Source of the DNA: Metabacillus rhizolycopersici
GTDB taxonomy: Bacteria > Bacillota > Bacilli > Bacillales > Bacillaceae
Direction: 5' to 3'
DNA length: 64,000 nucleotides
NCBI RefSeq assembly: GCF_020075705.1
Contig: NZ_JAIQUM010000001.1
Coordinates: 1 to 64,000 of the forward strand
Position numbers and translations under genes: made by a program
In this document: piece by piece, positions 8,056-22,278 of the stretch
Position numbering within the stretch: position 1 is the stretch's first letter
Layout: every line of letters begins with the position of its first letter
Notes under the pieces: model-generated
Database searches by the model: none
What the model saw: only the letters and a program-made list of their open reading frames with translations
What the model was told of the DNA's origin: nothing

Positions 8056-8688
8056 CTAGTTTGCTAACCAAGCCTCTGATGAAGGATTCTCTCTCCACAT
8101 TTTGAGCTTGTTAAGATCTTGCTCACTTACATAGCCCTCTTTAGCAGCTACTTCAATTAATGTATCATAATCACATAATGATTTTGAAGCAACATTTGCC
8201 TCTTTTAGCTTTTCTTCGCCAGCTGCAAGGCCGTAAGTGAAAATGGAGACGATGCCGAGTACATCACACCCTGCTGCACGAAGCGCGTCTACTGCTGTAA
8301 TAGCACTTCCTCCAGTTGAGATAAGATCTTCAATTACAACGACCTTTTGGTTTTCTTTTACTTGACCTTCAATTTGATTGCCTTTTCCGTGTCCTTTTGC
8401 TTTGCTTCGTACATAACACATTGGCAAATTTAATTTGTCACTCACCCAAGCCGCATGTGGAATCCCTGCTGTAGCTGTACCTGCAATAACATCAACGTCA
8501 GAGAAGTGTTCTTTGATTAAACTTGAAAGACCTTCTGCTATTTGAGTGCGAATGTCCGGATAGGATAATGTTAAGCGATTATCACAATAGATTGGTGACT
8601 TCATTCCGCTTGACCATGTAAATGGTTCATTTGGTTGTAGATAGACCGCCTTGATTTCTAATAGATGTTTTGCAATTGTTTGTTTCAT
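8056..8688 (-). CDS. pyrE: Orotate phosphoribosyltransferase
   Basis: This protein transfers orotate to PRPP to make OMP. I place the start at ATG 8688 (210 aa, [18 protein letters not shown]), which overlaps the pyrF stop by four bases and has GGGAGGA upstream; the frame extends six codons further, but that would lie inside pyrF. The PRPP-binding motif [14 protein letters not shown] is clear near residues 115 to 128, with the upstream [18 protein letters not shown] loop. It is the last gene of the pyr operon and is followed by a terminator. Length fits the Bacillus enzyme. Confidence 0.95.
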   Translation of the reverse strand: MKQTIAKHLLEIKAVYLQPNEPFTWSSGMKSPIYCDNRLTLSYPDIRTQIAEGLSSLIKEHFSDVDVIAGTATAGIPHAAWVSDKLNLPMCYVRSKAKGHGKGNQIEGQVKENQKVVVIEDLISTGGSAITAVDALRAAGCDVLGIVSIFTYGLAAGEEKLKEANVASKSLCDYDTLIEVAAKEGYVSEQDLNKLKMWRENPSSEAWLAN

Positions 8689-9403
8689 TCTACTGTGTCC
8701 TCCCAAGCTTTTTTCACATTCATATATGCTTCATATGGATTTGCCTGCTTCGTAATACTGCGACCAACAACGATTGCAGTCGAACCAAGACGACGGGCTT
8801 GTTCAGGAGTTGCAATTCGCGTTTGATCATCTGCAGAATCGTCCTTCATTCGGATTCCTGGTGTAACCGTAATAAACGACACTCCGAGATTTTCATTTAG
8901 TACTTCAACTTCATGTGTTGAACAAACAACACCATCTAAGCCACTTTCTTTAGCTATTTTAGCATAATGAAGTACAACATGATCTAAATTTTCGTTTATT
9001 AAAAGTTCGTCTTCCACCATTTCTTGTGATGTACTTGTCAGCTGCGTTACTGCAATACATGCTGGACGCTGTTTTCCTTCTGGTGTTCCCGCCTCTAAGC
9101 CTTCAATCGCAGCTGCCATCATTTTTTTACCACCTGCTGCGTGAACATTGACAAGATCAACTTCTAATTTAGCCAAACCACGCATTGCTTGTTTGACCGT
9201 ATTTGGAATATCGTGCAGTTTCAAATCAAGAAAAATAGCATGACCGAGTTGTTTAATATGTGAAATAATCGCTGGGCCTTCTTGATAAAAAAGCTCCATT
9301 CCTACTTTCACAAACAATTTTTCATCATGAAAATGATTTAAAAAATCATCAACTTCTGTACGATCCTTAAAATCAAGGGCAATGATAAGAGGTCTTTCAA
9401 TCA

Positions 9404-9404
<1 letters not shown>
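8685..9404 (-). CDS. pyrF: Orotidine 5'-phosphate decarboxylase
   Basis: This enzyme decarboxylates OMP to UMP, the last step of de novo UMP synthesis. The start at ATG 9404 (239 aa, [15 protein letters not shown]) follows GGAGTTGG and matches family length; an ATG eight codons upstream is inside pyrD. The catalytic D-x-K-x-x-D is seen in [13 protein letters not shown] (near residues 57 to 69), with [11 protein letters not shown] before it and VVGRSIT near the phosphate site at the C-terminus. Its ATG overlaps the pyrD stop by one base (TAATG) and its stop overlaps the pyrE start, showing tight coupling. Confidence 0.96.
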
Positions 9405-11087
<1,683 letters not shown>

Positions 11088-11088
<1 letters not shown>

Positions 11089-14000
11089 TATGTTAAGCTC
11101 ACCTCAAGATTTTCTTTTTTCTTAGGCATTGTGTCTGTTGAGAAATTCATTGATTCAAGAACTCGTAAGATTGCATCTGCTGTGTCTAATGATGTTAAAC
11201 ATGGAATGCCATTTTCAACTGATTCACGGCGAATTTTAAAACCGTCTCTTGCAGGTTGTTTACCTTTTGTTAGAGTGTTAATAACAAACTGTGCTTCACC
11301 TTTGCGAATGACATCCAATAAATTTGGTTCTTCAGCACCAATTTTATTGACAACTTTCGCTGGAATATTGAATGATTTTAAATAATCCGCTGTTCCAGTC
11401 GTTGCTAGAATTTGATAGCCAATATGATGGAATCTTCTTGCAATTTCTAGTCCCTCTTCTTTATCTTTATCCGCAACCGTAAGGAGAACTGAACCATGTT
11501 TTTTAATTTGAATTCCTGATGCGACTAATGCTTTGTAAAGAGCTTTTTCTAACGTTATATCTTTACCCATAACCTCACCAGTTGATTTCATTTCAGGTCC
11601 TAATGTGATATCAACATTACGAAGCTTTGCAAATGAGAACACAGGTGCTTTTACAAATACACCTTCCCTTTCAGGATATAGGCCAGTTTCATAACCTAAC
11701 TCTTCAAGTTTTGCATCTAAGATTACTTTTGTGGCTAGATTCGCCATTGGGATACCAGTAATCTTACTTAAAAATGGTACCGTTCTGCTTGAACGTGGGT
11801 TTACTTCAAGTACGTAAACTTCACCTTTAGATAATACAAATTGAATATTTAAAAGTCCAATAATATTTAACCCTTTTGCTAATTTAATTGTATAATCAAC
11901 GATTTTATTCTTTATTTCTTCAGATAAAGATTGTGGCGGATACACAGCAATCGAGTCACCAGAATGCACACCAGCGCGTTCAATATGCTCCATAATCCCC
12001 GGAATCAGAACAGTATCTCCATCAGAAATTGCATCCACCTCAATTTCTTTCCCTGTTAAATATTTATCGATTAACACAGGATGCTGTGGGTTGATTTTTA
12101 CGGCATTTTCCATGTAGTGTAAAAGTTCTGATTCTTGGTACACGATCTCCATTGCACGACCACCTAATACGTATGATGGGCGTACTAATACTGGATAGCC
12201 AATTTTGTTGGCGATTTTTATCGCTTGCTCTACAGACGTTGCCGTTTTTCCAAGTGGCTGTGGTACTCCCAATGTTTCAAGCGTTTGCTCGAATTTATCA
12301 CGATCTTCGGCACGATCAAGATCTTCAAGAGTAGTTCCAAGAATTTTAACGCCCCTAGCTTGCAACTCACTCGCTAGATTTATCGCCGTTTGTCCACCGA
12401 ATTGAACGACTACACCTTTTGGTTTTTCTAAATCGATGATGTGCATGACATCTTCAACCGTTAATGGCTCAAAATATAACTTATCAGAAATACTGAAGTC
12501 AGTTGAGACAGTTTCTGGATTGTTGTTGATAATAATTGCTTCATATCCTGCTTCCTTAATCGCCCACACCGAATGAACCGTTGCGTAATCAAACTCTACA
12601 CCTTGACCAATTCGGATTGGTCCTGATCCTAATACAATGACGCTTTCTCTATCAGTTACGATTGATTCATTTTCATCTTCGAACGTACCATAGAAATATG
12701 GTGTTGCTGATTCGAATTCTGCTGCACATGTATCAACCATTTTGTATACAGGTATAATATTTGCTTGCTTTCTAAGATCGTATACTTCACGCTCTTTCGT
12801 GTTCCAAAGGTTGGCAATTTCACTATCTGCAAATCCCATTTCCTTCGCTTTTTGTAAAGTTGTTAGTTCATAAGGATTTTCTTTAATCGTTTTCTCAAAC
12901 GTGATAATTTTTTCAATTTTCATTAGGAAGAACAAATCAATTTTGCTCCACTCATGAATCGTTTCTTTTGTCACACCTCTTCTTAGTGCTTCTGCGATAT
13001 AAAATAATCGTTCGTCCCCTGCTTTACGAATTCGTTTTTCAATCAATTCATCTGTGAAGGTTTGTGCATCTTTAAGACGTAAATAATCAACATCTGATTC
13101 TAGTGAACGCACCGCTTTAAGGAATGATTCTTCAAGTGTACGGCCGATTGCCATAACTTCTCCGGTTGCCTTCATTTGCGTACCTAAATGACGATTCCCT
13201 GACTCAAACTTATCAAAAGGCCAACGAGGAATTTTTGATACGATGTAATCAAGTGCAGGCTCAAAACATGCATACGTTTTTCCTGTAACAGGGTTTTCCA
13301 TTTCATCTAATGTCAATCCAACCGCTATTTTCGCTGCAAGCTTTGCAATTGGATAGCCAGTTGCTTTTGAAGCTAACGCTGAAGAACGACTTACACGAGG
13401 ATTTACCTCAATGATGTAATATTGAAAACTATTTGGATCAAGAGCGAGCTGAACATTACAGCCACCTTCAATTTTTAAAGCACGGATAATTTTTAACGAT
13501 ACATTACGTAGCATTTGGTATTCCCGATCACTTAAGGTTTGACTCGGTGCAAAAACGATGGAATCACCCGTATGCACACCTACTGGATCAAAGTTTTCCA
13601 TATTACATACGACGATGGCATGGTCGCTAGAATCACGCATAACTTCATATTCAATCTCTTTAAATCCAGCAATGCTTTTTTCTAGGAGACATTGTGTAAC
13701 TGGGCTGTTTTTCAAACCACTTGTCACAATTTCAATTAGCTCTTCTTCGTTTTCACATATTCCACCACCAGTTCCACCTAATGTGTAAGCTGGTCTAACG
13801 ATGACTGGGTAACCAATTTGCTCAACAAAAGCAAATGCCTCTTCTAGGTTGTGAATAATATCACTTTCAGGTACTGGCTCATTTAATTCATTCATTAATG
13901 TTTTGAAAAGATCGCGGTCCTCAGCTTTCCTAATAGCAGAAAGCTTCGTTCCAAGAATTTCAACACCACATTCTTCTAAAACACCTGATTCAGCAAGCTC

Positions 14001-14300
14001 AACAGCCAAATTTAGACCTGTTTGGCCTCCAAGTGTAGGAACTAGGGCATCTGGGCGCTCTTTTCTGATAATATTACTTAAAAATTCAACAGTAAGGGGC
14101 TCGATATAAACTTTGTCGGCAATTTCCGTATCGGTCATAATTGTTGCTGGGTTTGAGTTGACTAACACAACTTCATATCCCTCTTCTTTAAGAGCGATAC
14201 ATGCTTGTGTTCCTGCATAGTCAAATTCTGCTGCTTGACCAATGACGATTGGACCTGAACCGATAACTAAAATTTTATTAATGTCTGTACGTTTTGGCAT
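11088..14300 (-). CDS. carB: Carbamoyl-phosphate synthase, large subunit
   Basis: This 1070-residue synthetase uses ammonia from CarA, bicarbonate and two ATP to make carbamoyl phosphate. It shows the duplicated ATP-grasp organisation. The first half has [21 protein letters not shown] (residues 10 to 30) and [13 protein letters not shown] (near 170), and the second half repeats [19 protein letters not shown] (near 557) and [15 protein letters not shown]. The C-terminal MGS-like domain ([16 protein letters not shown], near 958) is the allosteric site. It is the pyrimidine-specific copy (pyrAB) by operon position. It overlaps carA by one base. Full length, no defects. Confidence 0.97.
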
Positions 14301-15381
14301 TATAGAACCCCTTCTTTCTTGTTAACTCTAATCATATCTAAAAACTGATCGAATAATCCGTTCGCATCCTCTGGACCAGGTGAAGCCTCTGGATGATATT
14401 GCACTGTAAATGCCGGAGCATGTTTATGTTTTAAACCTTCTACTGTTCCATCATTTAACGCTACATGAGTAATTTCTAATTCGGTCTTTTCAATTGATTC
14501 CTCATTTACTGTATAACCATGATTTTGAGATGTGATATCGACTCTACCTGTACTAAGTTCTTTTACAGGATGGTTTGAGCCACGGTGTCCAAATTTCATT
14601 TTTTCCGTGTTAGCTCCACAAGCTAGCGCAAATAATTGATGGCCTAAACAAATTCCAAACAACGGAATTTCCCCAATAATACCTTTTAACATTTCAATTG
14701 CTTCAGGTACATCCTTTGGATCTCCAGGACCGTTAGAAAGCATAATTCCATCAGGTTTTAGCTGTAAGATTTCTTCCGCTGTCACAGTATGAGGAACAAC
14801 AACGATATCGCAATTGCGTTTATTTAATTCTCTTAAAATACCGTGCTTCATCCCATAATCAACTAAAACAACACGGTAACCCCGGCCAGGACTTGGATAA
14901 GCAGTCTTTGTTGAAACAACCTCAACTTGATTTGTTGGTAATTCCATTCCTTTAAGCTTAACTATAATTTCTTCAGGATTTGCATCCGCAGAACAAATTG
15001 CCCCTTTCAAGGTTCCATGCATTCTTATAATCCTTGTTAATTTACGAGTATCGATTCCTGCTATTCCTGGAATGTTTTTCATTTTAAAATATTCATCGAT
15101 AGAATAATCATTTCTCCAGTTTGAAGGGAAATCGCAGTATTCTTTTACGACAAACCCATTAATAAAAGGTGTGATTGATTCAAAATCGTCGCGATTAATT
15201 CCGTAATTCCCAATTAATGGATATGTTAATGTCACGATCTGACCACAATATGACGGATCTGAAAGAAGTTCTTGATAACCTGTCATTCCTGTATTAAATA
15301 CAACTTCTCCTACTTTTTCTTCGTCACTTCCGAATGCTTCCCCTAAGAATATTGTTCCATCTTCTAAAATTAACTGTCTTT

Positions 15382-15385
<4 letters not shown>
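14300..15385 (-). CDS. carA: Carbamoyl-phosphate synthase, small (glutaminase) subunit
   Basis: This 361-residue glutamine amidotransferase supplies ammonia to CarB. The N-terminal CPSase small domain ([15 protein letters not shown], then [17 protein letters not shown]) is followed by a class I GATase domain. The nucleophile lies in [15 protein letters not shown] (near residue 245) and the His/Glu pair in [12 protein letters not shown] (near 331). It is the pyrAA gene of the pyrimidine operon. It overlaps pyrC by four bases and carB by one, consistent with the one-to-one complex. Confidence 0.97.
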
Positions 15386-17575
<2,190 letters not shown>

Positions 17576-17604
17576 TTAACCACTCCTTTAAATTCCTTTT
17601 TATT

Positions 17605-17711
17605 AAAAAAACACCCTAATTAGTAATAATCAGGGTGTTTAATGGTAGAGCAAAGATTAGGTATTAGAATACCTAATCTTTGCCTTACACCCTTTCAAGC
17701 CTCTCTGGACT
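17605..17711 (-). promoter_or_regulatory. PyrR attenuator between pyrP and pyrB
   Basis: Reading down the minus strand there is first the PyrR-binding loop AGTCCAGAGAGGCTT (17697 to 17711), then a 15-bp hairpin of the antiterminator (17650 to 17683), then the terminator with stem AACACCCT (17610 to 17617 with 17632 to 17639) and a run of seven T. PyrR with UMP stabilises the anti-antiterminator and so allows termination before pyrB. The AGTCC-GAGAGG core matches the established binding consensus. Confidence 0.93.
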
Positions 17712-17746
17712 TTTATTAAAAGATTTAAGCAAATCTTATTTACTTG

Positions 17747-19006
17747 TTAACTGATTTCTTTTTCATTTGGTAAAACAAGGTTTAAGATGATTCCAATGAT
17801 TGCTGCTAATGCCATACCGTGTAAATCAAAATTACCAACCTTAAGTGTAGCTTCTCCAATTCCGATAACTAAGATTACTGATGAAATGATTAGATTGCGT
17901 TTATTTCCTAAGTCAATATTGTTATCAATCATCATTCTAAGACCTGATGATGCGATAATTCCGAATAGGAGGATGGATACACCACCCATAACTGGTGTTG
18001 GAATCGTACTAATAAATGCTGATATTTTTCCAATGAATCCAAAGATAACCGCTAAAACTGCTGCACCTGAAAGAACATACACACTATAAACTCTTGTTAT
18101 TGCTAATACGCCGATGTTTTCACCATACGTCGTATTTGGCGGGCCTCCTATTAGTGCAGCGATCATAGATGCAACACCGTCACCTAATAGAGATCGGTGT
18201 AGACCAGGCTTTTCAATATAGTCTCTTCCTACAATCTTTCCTAATACTAACTGATGTCCGATATGTTCTGAAATGGTGACGACAACTACTGGTACCATCA
18301 ATAAGATAATCTCAAGCGATATCGAAGGTGAATAATCGACAAATGGAATAATGAATTCAGGCATTTGAAATAAAGGAGCAGCTATTACAGTTGAAAAATC
18401 AATAATGCCAATTGCTAATGAATAAATATAGCCTCCTGCAATCCCAATTAGTACAGGTATTAGGTTGAAAAATCCCTTTAAAAAGATTGAGCATAGGATC
18501 GTGATTAACAATGTGATTAATGCTACTGAAAAGTACTGTAAACTATATTCTTCCCCATTCAACGTTGCCATATCTACGGCTGTACCTGCGAGACCTAGAC
18601 CGATAACAATTATTACCGGACCAACAACGACTGGTGGAAGGATTTTCATAATCCATTTATGACCTGTACCCTTAATAATTAATGCAACAATTCCATAAAC
18701 CAGACCTACTATGAAGCTACCTACCATCGCTGCCCCAGGACCACCCGCGGCCTTTGCGACGATGATCGGAGTAATAAAGGCAAACGATGATCCGAGGTAA
18801 GCTGGTACTTGCCCTTTTGTTATGACTAAGAATGCAATTGTTCCTAGACCACTGGAGATAAGTGCAACTGCTGGATCTAATCCGACAAGAAATGGTACTA
18901 ATATTGTTGCTCCAAACATCGCGAATAAGTGCTGAAAGCTTAATGTTAACCACGTCAATGGTTTCGGTGTATCATTTATATCTAGTATGATTTGTTCTTT
19001 TTTCAT
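17747..19006 (-). CDS. pyrP: Uracil permease
   Basis: This 419-residue NCS2-family proton symporter imports uracil. It has 12 to 14 hydrophobic helices. Family features are TWLTLSFQHLFAMFGATILVP (residues 18 to 38) and the NCS2 signature region EHIGHQLVLGKIVG (near 242), followed by GDGVASMIAALIGGPPNTTYGENIGV (near 272 to 297) with the conserved NTTYGEN. It is the second cistron, between two PyrR attenuators, so uptake is shut off together with synthesis when UMP is high. The start follows AACGGAGGAT. The C-terminus is short. Confidence 0.95.
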   Translation of the reverse strand: MKKEQIILDINDTPKPLTWLTLSFQHLFAMFGATILVPFLVGLDPAVALISSGLGTIAFLVITKGQVPAYLGSSFAFITPIIVAKAAGGPGAAMVGSFIVGLVYGIVALIIKGTGHKWIMKILPPVVVGPVIIVIGLGLAGTAVDMATLNGEEYSLQYFSVALITLLITILCSIFLKGFFNLIPVLIGIAGGYIYSLAIGIIDFSTVIAAPLFQMPEFIIPFVDYSPSISLEIILLMVPVVVVTISEHIGHQLVLGKIVGRDYIEKPGLHRSLLGDGVASMIAALIGGPPNTTYGENIGVLAITRVYSVYVLSGAAVLAVIFGFIGKISAFISTIPTPVMGGVSILLFGIIASSGLRMMIDNNIDLGNKRNLIISSVILVIGIGEATLKVGNFDLHGMALAAIIGIILNLVLPNEKEIS

Positions 19007-19029
19007 GTTAGATCCTCCGTTATGATGCT

Positions 19030-19231
19030 CCTGTTAGTTAAGTGTGCATGTGTGTGGAGTTTTTTCGTCCAACTGTAGGATGTTTAATTGTACCTATCCA
19101 CCTTATACTAGTAGTTTCCCCTACTTACGCTTCTTTGATTACGTTTAGATTGCATAGAGGGAGCACGACTCTGGATAGATTGAAACCTCCATCAGTTAGG
19201 GGGTTACTGCCCGATAATCTCCATTAAATGT
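19030..19231. repeat. Degenerate family-1 repeat in the pyrP leader
   Basis: The segment shares ACGCTTCTTTGATTAC (from 19128), CCTCCATCAGTTAGGGGG (19187 to 19204) and TTACTGCCCG with the better copy at 26056. It lies between the attenuator terminator and the pyrP ribosome site, lengthening this leader by about 190 bp. No open frame is supported here. Confidence 0.5.
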
Positions 19232-19331
19232 AAAAAACCTCTTTGCCAATTATGCCGCAAAGAGGTACATGAAGACTGTCAATCGCATCACGATTGAGCC
19301 TTTATGTTACCCTTTGCAGCCTCTCTGGACT
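19232..19331 (-). promoter_or_regulatory. PyrR attenuator between pyrR and pyrP
   Basis: The PyrR-binding loop AGTCCAGAGAGGCTG (19317 to 19331) is followed on the minus strand by the terminator: ACCTCTTTG (19258 to 19266) pairs with CAAAGAGGT (19237 to 19245) and then T6. It begins 15 bp after the pyrR stop. Same logic as the other two sites. Confidence 0.93.
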
Positions 19332-19345
19332 ATTCTTAAAAGGTA

Positions 19346-19924
<579 letters not shown>

Positions 19925-19952
19925 CTAATTTTAGAATAAAAATTACCTTTAA

Positions 19953-20075
19953 AAAACGAAAAGCCCTCTCACCGATAAAGATAAGAGGGCTTACGAAGCA
20001 GACATAGTTAAAATAACATAGCATTAAAAAACTATTGTCTTATTATCCGTTTTCCTTCTCAGTCTCTCGGGACTG
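19953..20075 (-). promoter_or_regulatory. PyrR attenuator in the pyr operon leader
   Basis: On the minus strand the binding loop CAGTCCCGAGAGACTG (20060 to 20075) comes first. The terminator GCCCTCT with AGAGGGC (19963 to 19990) and a T-rich tail lies about 75 bp later. It completes the set of three PyrR sites known from B. subtilis. Confidence 0.93.
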
Positions 20076-20103
20076 TGTTAAAGGTTCTAATTTAATTAAA
20101 GTA

Positions 20104-20132
20104 ATTATGACAAACCTGTAGCATTATGTCAA
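20104..20132 (-). promoter_or_regulatory. Sigma-A promoter of the pyr operon
   Basis: TTGACA (20127 to 20132) and CATAAT (20104 to 20109) have exact 17-base spacing on the minus strand. The -35 overlaps the TGA stop of the upstream gene (20129 to 20131). Start of transcription is predicted near 20097, just upstream of the first PyrR site. Confidence 0.88.
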
Positions 20133-21043
20133 CGATTTTTTTTCATTTGTTCTAACACTTGCTCGAATTCCGCTGGTAAAGGAGCTTCAAACTCTAGATA
20201 CTCGTTTGTCCGAGGGTGCATAAAGCCTAATACTCCAGCATGTAATGCTTGTCCGTTTAAAGGTAACGTCTTTTTCGGGCCATATTTTGGATCCCCGGCT
20301 AGCGGATAGCCAATATATTTCATATGAACACGGATTTGATGTGTTCTTCCTGTTTCAAGCTGACATTCAATAAATGTGAAATTTTCAAAACGATCTATGA
20401 CATGAAAGTGTGTCACGGCATCTTTACTACTCACATTCGTAACCGTCATACTTTGACGATCAACCTTATCACGACCAATAGGCGCGTTAATTGTTCCATT
20501 ATCATGTGGAATAGTACCATGAACAATTGCTTTGTATCTTCTTGTTACGGTCTTGTTAACAAGCTGTCCGACTAGTGATTCATGCGCCATATCATTTTTT
20601 GCAACCATTAGTAAGCCTGATGTATCCTTGTCAATGCGATGAACAATCCCTGGTCTTAATACACCATTAATTCCAGATAAGTCATCGCAATGTGCCATTA
20701 AGCCATTCACAAGTGTCCCATTCAAATGTCCTGGTGCTGGATGAACAACCATCCCTTTTGGTTTATTTACAACAAGAACATCCTGATCTTCATAATATAT
20801 ATCAAGATCCATATGTTCGGCCACTACATCTAATGGTTCTGGGTCAGGAATGGAGATAACGATTTTATCTTCAGATTGACATTTATAATTCGTCTTGATA
20901 GTCTGATCATTTACTTTAACAGAACCATCTTTTATCCAAAGCTGTACTTGTGACCGTGACCACTCTTCATTATAAGTTGATAAAAATTTGTCAATCCGTT
21001 CACCTTTAAGTTCTTCACTTACTTGTAATTCAATGATGTCCAT
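20129..21043 (-). CDS. ylyB: RluD-family 23S rRNA pseudouridine synthase (YlyB)
   Basis: This 304-residue protein isomerises specific uridines in large-subunit rRNA. The N-terminal S4 domain (DKFLSTYNEEWSRSQVQLWIKDGSVKVN, residues 18 to 45) precedes the catalytic domain, where HRIDKDTSGLLMVAKN (near residue 136) holds the catalytic Asp. C-terminal conserved motifs are GRTHQIRVHMKYIGYPLAGDPKYG. It is directly after lspA (adjacent, no gap), as in B. subtilis. Exact target positions cannot be told from sequence. Confidence 0.93.
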   Translation of the reverse strand: MDIIELQVSEELKGERIDKFLSTYNEEWSRSQVQLWIKDGSVKVNDQTIKTNYKCQSEDKIVISIPDPEPLDVVAEHMDLDIYYEDQDVLVVNKPKGMVVHPAPGHLNGTLVNGLMAHCDDLSGINGVLRPGIVHRIDKDTSGLLMVAKNDMAHESLVGQLVNKTVTRRYKAIVHGTIPHDNGTINAPIGRDKVDRQSMTVTNVSSKDAVTHFHVIDRFENFTFIECQLETGRTHQIRVHMKYIGYPLAGDPKYGPKKTLPLNGQALHAGVLGFMHPRTNEYLEFEAPLPAEFEQVLEQMKKNR

Positions 21044-21508
21044 TTATGCTTTCTCCTTCTCTTGTTTCCCTTCAAGCAACATTTGAATAAATAACAATAC
21101 AACTCCCACACATAACGCAGAATCAGCAACATTAAAAATAGGAAAGTCGTATGAAAAAATGTATGTATTAATAAAGTCGACAACTTCTTTACGGAATAAA
21201 CGGTCAATGAAATTACCAATTGCCCCACCTAGCATTAATCCAAGGGCAATTCCCATTACCTTATTTTCCTTCGTATATTTTTGAATATAATAGATAATTC
21301 CAATAATAACGACCGTTGTGATGATATAGAAAAACCACATTTGACCTTGCAAAATCCCCCAGGCCGCTCCTCGATTACGATGGGAAGTAATATAGATGAA
21401 ATTCTCGATTACCGTTATGCTTTCTCCAAGCTCCATGTTTTTAACAATTAGCCATTTCGTCACTTGGTCAATCCCAATAATAATTACTGCAATTATGTAA
21501 TAAAGCAC
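21044..21508 (-). CDS. lspA: Lipoprotein signal peptidase (signal peptidase II)
   Basis: This membrane aspartic protease removes signal peptides from prolipoproteins. Four transmembrane helices are visible. The two catalytic Asp residues are in [11 protein letters not shown] and [11 protein letters not shown], about 20 residues apart, and the conserved NxGAAWG region reads [10 protein letters not shown] favour GTG 21508 (protein MLYYIIAV..., about 154 aa) because GGGGA sits five bases upstream and the family usually starts there; a TTG at 21520 is the alternative and has AAAGGA only three bases away. It has its own promoter upstream. Confidence 0.94.
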   Translation of the reverse strand: MLYYIIAVIIIGIDQVTKWLIVKNMELGESITVIENFIYITSHRNRGAAWGILQGQMWFFYIITTVVIIGIIYYIQKYTKENKVMGIALGLMLGGAIGNFIDRLFRKEVVDFINTYIFSYDFPIFNVADSALCVGVVLLFIQMLLEGKQEKEKA

Positions 21509-21564
21509 AAACTTCCCCAACTTTCCTTTATTCTATTAGTATACTTCGATATTTATCCTTTTGA

Positions 21565-21594
21565 ATTGTACCATATCGGAAAGAATCGCGTAAA
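21565..21594 (-). promoter_or_regulatory. Candidate sigma-A promoter for lspA-ylyB
   Basis: TTTACG (21589 to 21594) and TACAAT (21565 to 21570) are 18 bases apart on the minus strand. It lies in the 240-bp spacer after ylyA, which otherwise holds nothing recognisable. Confidence 0.55.
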
Positions 21595-21747
21595 GTTTAT
21601 AAAGCGCGACATATCTTAATCTATACGGACAATTCCTGGCTAAGTTTCTAGGTTATTCTTTTGCACAAGCTAAAGTAAGCCCAAATCAACCTCCTTAAAA
21701 GAGAATTCATTTGAGCCAATAATATAGAATTGACCGTATTATTCATC

Positions 21748-22110
21748 TTAAAAATCACTACCTGTAATAAACGTTTCTTCATGAGTATAATCGTATTGTG
21801 GAAGAGATTTTCGTTCATATAAATCCTGAAAATAAAAATCACCTATTGTTCTAGCTGTTGGGAGTACCCTTAATTTTTCAAAAGGAATTTCTTCACCTGT
21901 ATCTTCACAATACCCATAAATTCCTTTATCAATTTTCACTAAGGCTCGTTCTACATCTTGAAGTTCCTCTTTAATATGATTCATCAAAGTACTACTCTTA
22001 CCTTGATGGTCTTCACAAGTCATCTCAAACAAACTGTGATCAAATAACCTTGTTCGCAGTTCTTCCTTCATCACTTGCAATTCATAGCGGATTCCATAAA
22101 ATTTACTCAA
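21748..22110 (-). CDS. ylyA: TraR/DksA-family protein YlyA
   Basis: This protein of about 120 residues sits between ileS and lspA. I use TTG 22110, nine bases after AAGGAG; the frame starts three codons earlier, but that TTG abuts the site. The N-terminal half is a charged helical region (ELQVMKEELRTRL, then NHIKEELQDVERALVKIDKG), and the C-terminus has GIYGYCEDTGEEIPFEKLRVLPTA, clearly the DksA/TraR zinc-finger segment. Only one of the usual four cysteines remains (GYCEDTG), so zinc is probably not bound. DksA relatives act on RNA polymerase; the role here is not known. Confidence 0.85.
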   Translation of the reverse strand: MSKFYGIRYELQVMKEELRTRLFDHSLFEMTCEDHQGKSSTLMNHIKEELQDVERALVKIDKGIYGYCEDTGEEIPFEKLRVLPTARTIGDFYFQDLYERKSLPQYDYTHEETFITGSDF

Positions 22111-22197
22111 GATGGACAACTCCTTATCATTCTCATGATGTAACCATAGTTTATCCCGAGGATCCGCTACTCACCCTTTTCAGATTTTTCCTTAAAA

Positions 22198-22260
22198 GGG
22201 TCAGACCCCTACAAAGTGTTAGCTAATTACTTAACTTTACACTCTATAGGGGTCTGACCC
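22198..22260. repeat. REP-like palindrome between ileS and ylyA
   Basis: The outer arms GGGTCAGACCCCTA (22198 to 22211) and its exact complement (22247 to 22260) enclose about 35 bp that can partly extend the stem (AAAGTGTTA facing TTTACACT). Each arm is itself a small palindrome, GGGTC-A-GACCC. It is not followed by a T run and does not look like a simple terminator. Confidence 0.7.
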
Positions 22261-22278
22261 TCGCTCTTAACTTAGTTA

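Noticed and set aside
8689..8706. N-terminal extension of PyrE to the upstream start
   Set aside because: It lies within pyrF; the ATGA overlap at 8688 and the GGGAGGA site give the expected family length.
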